This document shows positions 59,634 to 64,000 of a stretch of DNA of 64,000 nt, piece after piece. Position 1 is the stretch's first letter, and every line of letters starts with the position of its first letter. Both the position numbers and the translations under genes were made by a program. This DNA comes from Shinella zoogloeoides. GTDB taxonomy: Bacteria > Pseudomonadota > Alphaproteobacteria > Rhizobiales > Rhizobiaceae. The stretch spans positions 1-64,000 of the forward strand of contig NZ_CP131132.1 of the NCBI RefSeq assembly GCF_033705735.1, written 5' to 3'. The notes under the pieces are model-generated. The model was not told the DNA's origin. It was given only the letters and a program-made list of their open reading frames with translations, and did no database searches.

Positions 59634-61081
59634 TCAGATCCTCGCGCATCCTGTTCACGGCCGCGACGATCTTTCTCGCGGGCACCATGTTTGCCCATGC
59701 GGCCAGAAACCCGCAGCCCACCGCAACAAATTGCGGCTCGATGCTCAACAACATACGGCAGAGCGAGGGCAGCGGGAACTATAGCACCAACACCGGGAAC
59801 GGTTACTATGGTGCTTATCAGATGGGCCGATCCGCTTTGATCGATGTCGGGTATATGCGCGGCGACGGCACTTGGACCGGTAAGAATGGCATCAACTCGC
59901 TAGAGGACTATCTGAATACGCCGTCGGCGCAGGACGCCGCATTTCTGGAATACGGAAACCGGAACCTCACCTATCTCGGGAATTACCAGCAGTACATTGG
60001 TCAGACGATAAACGGGGTCACTGTCACCCGTGGCGGCTTGATCGCCGGCAGTCACCTTGTCGGAGCGGGGGGCCTCAAAGATTGGCTCACAAGCGGCGGT
60101 TCCTGCACTGGCAGAGCAGTGGACGGCAATGGAACGTGCGCGGGCACCTATGTTGCTGAAAATCAGGTCAATGAGACGTGCAGCGGGGATGAGGTCGCGG
60201 CAGGTGGGGGCGGCTCCTGCTTGTCAGCCCATCCCGTTCAGAGTCCTGTTGTCTTCAGTGAGTACGGTGCCTGGAATCGCCCCGGCGCGGGTTCTGGTAA
60301 CGGCTGGCATCGCGGATCGGACATCTATCCGCAGGGAGCGCAGGGCCAAGCTTCCACTAATCAGCCTCTATTTGCTGCCCATGACGGCAAACTGAGCGTC
60401 GGTTCGATGGGCGTCAAAGTGACAGGCAGTCAGTTCCGAACGCTCTATCTGCACTCATATTCGCGGCCTGACCCGAAAGACGTGAGCGCCGGGGAAGAAA
60501 TCGCCAAGATCGGCGACAATCAGTCGGCAGGAAAACCGCACCTCCATTTCGAGGTGCAAGTTCCAGCAAGTGCCGTCAAAGCGAGCAAATGCGTGCCGGG
60601 ATCGAGCACTGACGATTGCGTGTTTCCCGTAGGCGGCGGCAAACGCGATCCGAACGGCTATGCCACCTCGGATGCATTGTCGTCGGCATCCCCGAATACG
60701 TGGTATTATGTGAATCCAGAGCGCTACTTGAAAGAGCGCGTGCCTGTCGTCGGCATGGCTGCTGTTCGCGCCGGTCGCAGCCAGTCGCTCCCCAATACCT
60801 GCACGCCGGGCCAAGATGTTGCCGAGACACCGACCAGTTCTGGCGACAGCGACAATTCTGCCGCGATGGCAGGAGGCGAGGGGACTTACATGACCAGCGG
60901 AGGCAGCGCGGCGGCAAACGCCGACAAGGATTTGCGCTCGCTGGCGATAAATATGACCCGGCAGAATGCCCTTGAGCTTCGCGCAGCAGCTTCGCTGGCG
61001 CAGAACCTTGAAGGTCGAACCGATAGTGCTCTCGCACATATGCTCCTGTTGATGTCGCGAACAGAGATCGGGCAGCAGTGA
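59630..61081 (+). CDS. Exported muramidase - M23 endopeptidase fusion
   Basis: A 483-residue exported wall-degrading enzyme. After the signal peptide (AATIFLAGTMFAHA) comes a lytic transglycosylase/muramidase-like domain with catalytic Glu46 in RQSEGSGNY and GYYGAYQMG; then a Gly/Cys-rich linker (about 155-200); then an M23 (LytM) domain with complete zinc ligands: His227/Asp231 in WHRGSDIYP and the HLH pair 304-306 in GKPHLHFEV. Transglycosylase genes (VirB1-like) are standard in type IV systems; the fusion to an M23 domain is unusual. The true start (59630) overlaps the previous stop. Confidence 0.85.
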   Translation: MIRSSRILFTAATIFLAGTMFAHAARNPQPTATNCGSMLNNIRQSEGSGNYSTNTGNGYYGAYQMGRSALIDVGYMRGDGTWTGKNGINSLEDYLNTPSAQDAAFLEYGNRNLTYLGNYQQYIGQTINGVTVTRGGLIAGSHLVGAGGLKDWLTSGGSCTGRAVDGNGTCAGTYVAENQVNETCSGDEVAAGGGGSCLSAHPVQSPVVFSEYGAWNRPGAGSGNGWHRGSDIYPQGAQGQASTNQPLFAAHDGKLSVGSMGVKVTGSQFRTLYLHSYSRPDPKDVSAGEEIAKIGDNQSAGKPHLHFEVQVPASAVKASKCVPGSSTDDCVFPVGGGKRDPNGYATSDALSSASPNTWYYVNPERYLKERVPVVGMAAVRAGRSQSLPNTCTPGQDVAETPTSSGDSDNSAAMAGGEGTYMTSGGSAAANADKDLRSLAINMTRQNALELRAAASLAQNLEGRTDSALAHMLLLMSRTEIGQQ

Positions 61082-61542
61082 TGATCCGCGGTTTCGTGAT
61101 CGCGTTAGTTTTCTCGGGGGGCGCGTTGGTCGCGTCTCCCGAAATTGCTTTTGCGGATGGATACGTTGGGCACTGGCTGCGGGTGATAACCGCCGAGGGG
61201 GAAGAGCCTGATCCAAAGAACAATGAAGGCTGTGAGGCTTTCTTGCGGTCAGACGAGTACGATCCCGACGAGAGTGCAGCGGCAAATCTGACCATCACGC
61301 CCCATCGCATGGAGACAGATGAAGAAGGCTCAGATGTTACCGGGGTCGTTGAATTCGGCCGGACTGAGGGAGGGCGCACGCCTTTTTCGATCAAGGCAGA
61401 ACACGAGTACAGCGTGGTTGGCCGTAAAGGTTTCATCGAGCAGCACGACAGCAACTACATCTCGATCACCATCCATGATGTCCAGCTTGACGAGCAGGGC
61501 AGCGTCGGTGATGTGGTAATGCGTTATTGCCGCCAGCGCTGA
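61078..61542 (+). CDS. Exported protein, unknown function
   Basis: A 154-residue exported protein (signal peptide ending EIAFA), acidic, beta-rich, with two cysteines (GCEAF and RYCRQR) that may form a disulfide. Ends 9 bp from the stop of a convergent gene. It overlaps the muramidase-M23 gene by 4 nt, so the three exported proteins form one operon on the plus strand, opposite to the rest of the transfer genes here. Confidence 0.65.
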   Translation: MMIRGFVIALVFSGGALVASPEIAFADGYVGHWLRVITAEGEEPDPKNNEGCEAFLRSDEYDPDESAAANLTITPHRMETDEEGSDVTGVVEFGRTEGGRTPFSIKAEHEYSVVGRKGFIEQHDSNYISITIHDVQLDEQGSVGDVVMRYCRQR

Positions 61543-61551
61543 CGCCCGGCG

Positions 61552-61878
61552 CTAACGCCGCTCATAGATCGGTCGCAGCATCAGATAGACGGGATGAGCG
61601 ACAATCGCGATCCTTCCCACCAGCTCATAATCTGAGGTCGAATCCGCAAGCCTCTCCATCTGCGCTGCCGTACCGAAGAGGCCAGCGAGAGCGAGCATGA
61701 TTCCACCTAGCAGGAAAGTGGAGAGTAGCAGGGTGATTTGCCACGGAAGCACGAGAGATTCCGTGTAGTGCGCGACAAGGAACACGCTCGCGCCGCCACC
61801 CAATAGACCGCCGAGTGTTACGAGGTAGCTACGGCAATATGTGCCCCATGAGGCTTGTGATTTATCCGATCTCGTCAT
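61552..61878 (-). CDS. Small membrane protein downstream of dotM
   Basis: A 108-residue protein with two hydrophobic helices (about 16-37 and 44-68, the second long and Gly-rich) and a basic tail. Starts at ATG 61878, 8 nt after the dotM stop; a longer open frame overlaps dotM. Function unknown; the coupling complex in Dot/Icm systems includes several small partners of DotM/DotL, and this may be one. Confidence 0.6.
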   Translation of the reverse strand: MTRSDKSQASWGTYCRSYLVTLGGLLGGGASVFLVAHYTESLVLPWQITLLLSTFLLGGIMLALAGLFGTAAQMERLADSTSDYELVGRIAIVAHPVYLMLRPIYERR

Positions 61879-61886
61879 CGTAATCC

Positions 61887-63482
61887 CTACCGATCCGGCA
61901 CCAGCTCTGGCACTTGTGCGTTGTCGTCGTTCCACATTTCGGACGACTTGATAATCATCTCATCGACCGTGTTGGTCTGGTTTCGTACCTTCGCTACCAG
62001 CTCATCAAAATCGCGCATTGTAAGCGCGTCAGGCGACTGTTTTCTGGCTTCTTGGACGATGGCCGTTATCGTGCTTTCCGCAATCTCAGGCCGTGTGCGG
62101 CCGGTCTTCAGAACAAGCTCTGTCTGCCAGTGATCGTACATTCCAGCCGCTTCCGGGCAGGGGGTTTGCATGCCGACATAGTTTAGAAAACGCCACATGC
62201 TTCTGTCGGCAAACCGCAGCCAGAGGAACGTGTTTGGTGCCATGACCCCGGCAGATCGAGCGGCTTTAAGTGTACCATCCTTGCCGTCAGTAAGCGACGA
62301 TGCCAAGACGCCAAATACGTATCCGTGCCGCTGCACGATCCTGTCTATCACATCGACCGGGCGCTTCGGATCGATCCCGGTGGCGGGCTTCACGATGATC
62401 TTTGCCAGCTCTTCTTTCGCCCGCTTCGTTGTTTTGAAATTGGGGCCGACCTTTGCCAGATGTTCCGACAGGATTATCATGTTGGATGGCTGCTCGATGC
62501 CGGTGCCGATATCAGCACCCTTTGCTTTCTTTTTCTTAGGCTTCCCGGCCTTTTTATCGGGATCAGGGTAGTCGTATGGCCCGATCACAAGACTGTCGCC
62601 AAGCTTGGTCTTTTCACGGTTGATGTCGCGCCAGACATCTCGAAGGAACTCTTCGCTCGCATCCAAGACACTTGAGAGCTTGATGTCGCTGTCGTGAAGC
62701 GCATTCACGCGCACAAGGGCCGAGTACAGGATCACGGTCGCGTACCATGGCAATTCATCTATCGCAGCCCTTACAGCGGCGTCATTACGAAGGTTCACAT
62801 TTAGAAACGGGTTGTGCGGCCCAAAGGGCTTCTCTAGGGCCTTTCGCAGAGCGCTGCGATTGATTGCCCGTTCACCTGCCTTTCGGTCCTCGTCGGCTTC
62901 TTCCGGCTTGGGGGAGGTCTGTTCTTCGTCGTTCTCAGGAACCTTGAATTTATCAGCGACGATAGCGCCGCTGTCGATCAGCAGCTCAAGTGCTGACATC
63001 GGCTGAGACGCAGGGCCGGAGCTGGCCGAATATCTGTGCATGGGGAATTTCAGGAAGAACTCGCAATGAGGATAGAACGGCGCGAAGCGCTGCATCAGCT
63101 CCTTGTGGCTCATTGCATACTCTGCATCCTTCTTCGGCCGCAGATAGGTAATGATGTGCTTGCTCTCGACCTTCGCTCTCATAAAGAGGCCGACCAGAAC
63201 TATGATCCCGGCGCACACCACGCCGAAGGGAAGGGACGACAGAAAGATCGACTGGATACTCAGGTCCTTGCCCGGCGTGTAGGCGAAATAGTCGCCCCAC
63301 GCGGTCAGTTTCCAAAGCGTGCCGGTTTCAGCAGTGCGAGCCGCGCGATAGAGCATTCCTACTGGCGCGCGGAAAATCACCCATACTACAGTTAGGATCG
63401 CCAGACAGAAAAACAGCGCCGTGCCGATTTCCAGCCATCCGACGCTCTTCTGATCCCTTGGTGCCATTTTCCCTTTTCCCAC
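61887..63482 (-). CDS. dotM: DotM/IcmP/TrbA-type coupling-complex protein
   Basis: A 531-residue inner-membrane protein. Two helices (about 16-38 and 79-100) anchor a cytosolic domain that contains the family signature: HGYVFGVLASSLTDG, GVMAPNTFLWLRFADRSMWRFLNYVGMQ and CPEAAGMYDHWQTEL. DotM forms the type IV coupling complex with DotL and binds substrates. A Lys-rich insertion (about 315-330) is unlike the Legionella protein. In IncI plasmids trbA and trbC are close; here dotM is 33 kb from dotL. Confidence 0.9.
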   Translation of the reverse strand: MGKGKMAPRDQKSVGWLEIGTALFFCLAILTVVWVIFRAPVGMLYRAARTAETGTLWKLTAWGDYFAYTPGKDLSIQSIFLSSLPFGVVCAGIIVLVGLFMRAKVESKHIITYLRPKKDAEYAMSHKELMQRFAPFYPHCEFFLKFPMHRYSASSGPASQPMSALELLIDSGAIVADKFKVPENDEEQTSPKPEEADEDRKAGERAINRSALRKALEKPFGPHNPFLNVNLRNDAAVRAAIDELPWYATVILYSALVRVNALHDSDIKLSSVLDASEEFLRDVWRDINREKTKLGDSLVIGPYDYPDPDKKAGKPKKKKAKGADIGTGIEQPSNMIILSEHLAKVGPNFKTTKRAKEELAKIIVKPATGIDPKRPVDVIDRIVQRHGYVFGVLASSLTDGKDGTLKAARSAGVMAPNTFLWLRFADRSMWRFLNYVGMQTPCPEAAGMYDHWQTELVLKTGRTRPEIAESTITAIVQEARKQSPDALTMRDFDELVAKVRNQTNTVDEMIIKSSEMWNDDNAQVPELVPDR

Positions 63483-63485
63483 TCG

Positions 63486-63521
63486 ATCATTGACAATGAT
63501 TTCATTAGCGGAAACGTTATC
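63486..63521. promoter_or_regulatory. Divergent promoter between dotM and the topoisomerase gene
   Basis: ATCATTG-A-CAATGAT (63486-63500) is a perfect palindrome containing TTGACA; after 17 bp lies AACGTT, and CGGAAACGTTATC (63509-63521) is the shared 13-bp element. Over 30 bp the region aligns without gaps with 59065-59094. It is 35 bp from the topoisomerase start and just upstream of dotM, so it can control both. Confidence 0.6.
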
Positions 63522-63555
63522 AAATGTTTCAGCGATTTGCTATCAGGAGGGTGCA

Positions 63556-64000
63556 GTGAAACTCATGATTGTCGAAAGCCCTACCAAGGCTAAGAAAATT
63601 GGATCGCTGCTTGGTTCCGATTGGCGAGTAGAGGCCAGCATGGGCCATATTGTAGATCTTCCAACGGACCAGATGGCCGTTGAACCGCAAACATACCAGC
63701 TCACCTATGTAGCATCCGAGCGCGGCCGATCTGTCATCAGCCGGTTGAAGCCATTGGTCGCCGAGGCCGATGCCATTTATCTTGCAACGGACCCGGATCG
63801 TGAGGGGGAGGCGATTTCCGAGCATCTGAAGCGTTACTTGCGCATCGAGCGGTATCAGCGGGTCACATTCAACGAGATAACCGAGACCGGTATAAAGGCG
63901 GCACTCGCCGCGCCTCGCCCGATTGATCGGCGGCTTGTCGCGGCACAGGAGGCACGCAGAGCAGCGGATCGGTTGATCGGCTACCGAGTGTCCTTTCCGA
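63556..64000 (+). CDS. Type IA DNA topoisomerase, 5' part (runs off the window)
   Basis: The first 148 codons of a type IA topoisomerase. The TOPRIM domain is clear: VESPTKAKKI at the start (Glu7) and LATDPDREGEAI (Asp79, Asp81 and Glu83), followed by FNEITETGIKAAL and VAAQEARRAADRLIGYRVS, the start of the core. The start is GTG at 63556 with CAGGAGG 5 nt upstream. Many conjugative plasmids carry such genes (RP4 TraE and others) to manage supercoiling or catenation in transfer and replication. The rest lies beyond position 64000. Confidence 0.9.
   Translation, partial: MKLMIVESPTKAKKIGSLLGSDWRVEASMGHIVDLPTDQMAVEPQTYQLTYVASERGRSVISRLKPLVAEADAIYLATDPDREGEAISEHLKRYLRIERYQRVTFNEITETGIKAALAAPRPIDRRLVAAQEARRAADRLIGYRVSFP

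Overview
The window looks like part of a large conjugative plasmid (or plasmid-like island) of an alphaproteobacterium in the Hyphomicrobiales (Rhizobium/Agrobacterium/Ochrobactrum type). The evidence is the IetA/IetS pair known from Ti-type plasmids, a DUF1612 plasmid protein next to a rhizobial-type integrase fragment, a DmeF/DmeR metal efflux pair, and a gene cluster for a type IVB (Dot/Icm, IncI-like, MPF_I) transfer apparatus. Functions were assigned by reading motifs and gene order; no database search was run.

Layout. 0.1-5 kb: accessory stress genes (a membrane class III nucleotide cyclase; an OsmC / VIT-CCC1 / DUF302 group behind a perfect FNR-type box; a DmeF-DmeR-DUF1289 nickel/cobalt efflux operon with a G-tract operator). 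5.2-8.7 kb: ietA-ietS, an AAA ATPase plus subtilisin pair with plasmid exclusion/anti-phage roles. 8.9-10.5 kb: a DUF1612 gene and, divergent from it, the 5' end of a tyrosine integrase gene cut by a Tn3-family transposon (10553-14380). The two sides of the transposon do not match, so it marks a junction between unrelated DNA.

14.4-38.9 kb: a long minus-strand block encoding the transfer machine, with DotO, DotG, DotH, two DotI-like proteins, a DsbC/G-like thiol protein, DotL (coupling protein), DotA, a zinc-protease-like protein, three paralogous exported proteins, further exported/small proteins and an HTH protein. 39.2-46.5 kb: a 2026-residue methyltransferase-helicase fusion resembling the DarB-type polyvalent proteins of phages and conjugative elements, and its neighbour. 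46.6-51.9 kb: IcmT-like protein, M15-like peptidase, DotB, DotC, an actin-like ATPase and a small lipoprotein.

52-58 kb: plasmid housekeeping on the plus strand: a tyrosine-recombinase-like protein, several small unknowns, a tandem ribbon-helix-helix-like protein, an array of GAACGC repeats, and a ParA ATPase with a ribbon-helix-helix partner. 58.1-64 kb: remaining transfer genes (small membrane proteins, a muramidase-M23 fusion, DotM) and the start of a type IA topoisomerase. Recurrent non-coding motifs connect these regions: a paired operator module at 51975 and 54701, a 54-bp direct repeat at 53967 and 56738, and a 13-bp element at 14894, 59082 and 63509 in front of transfer genes. No relaxase and no certain replication initiator were found in the window.
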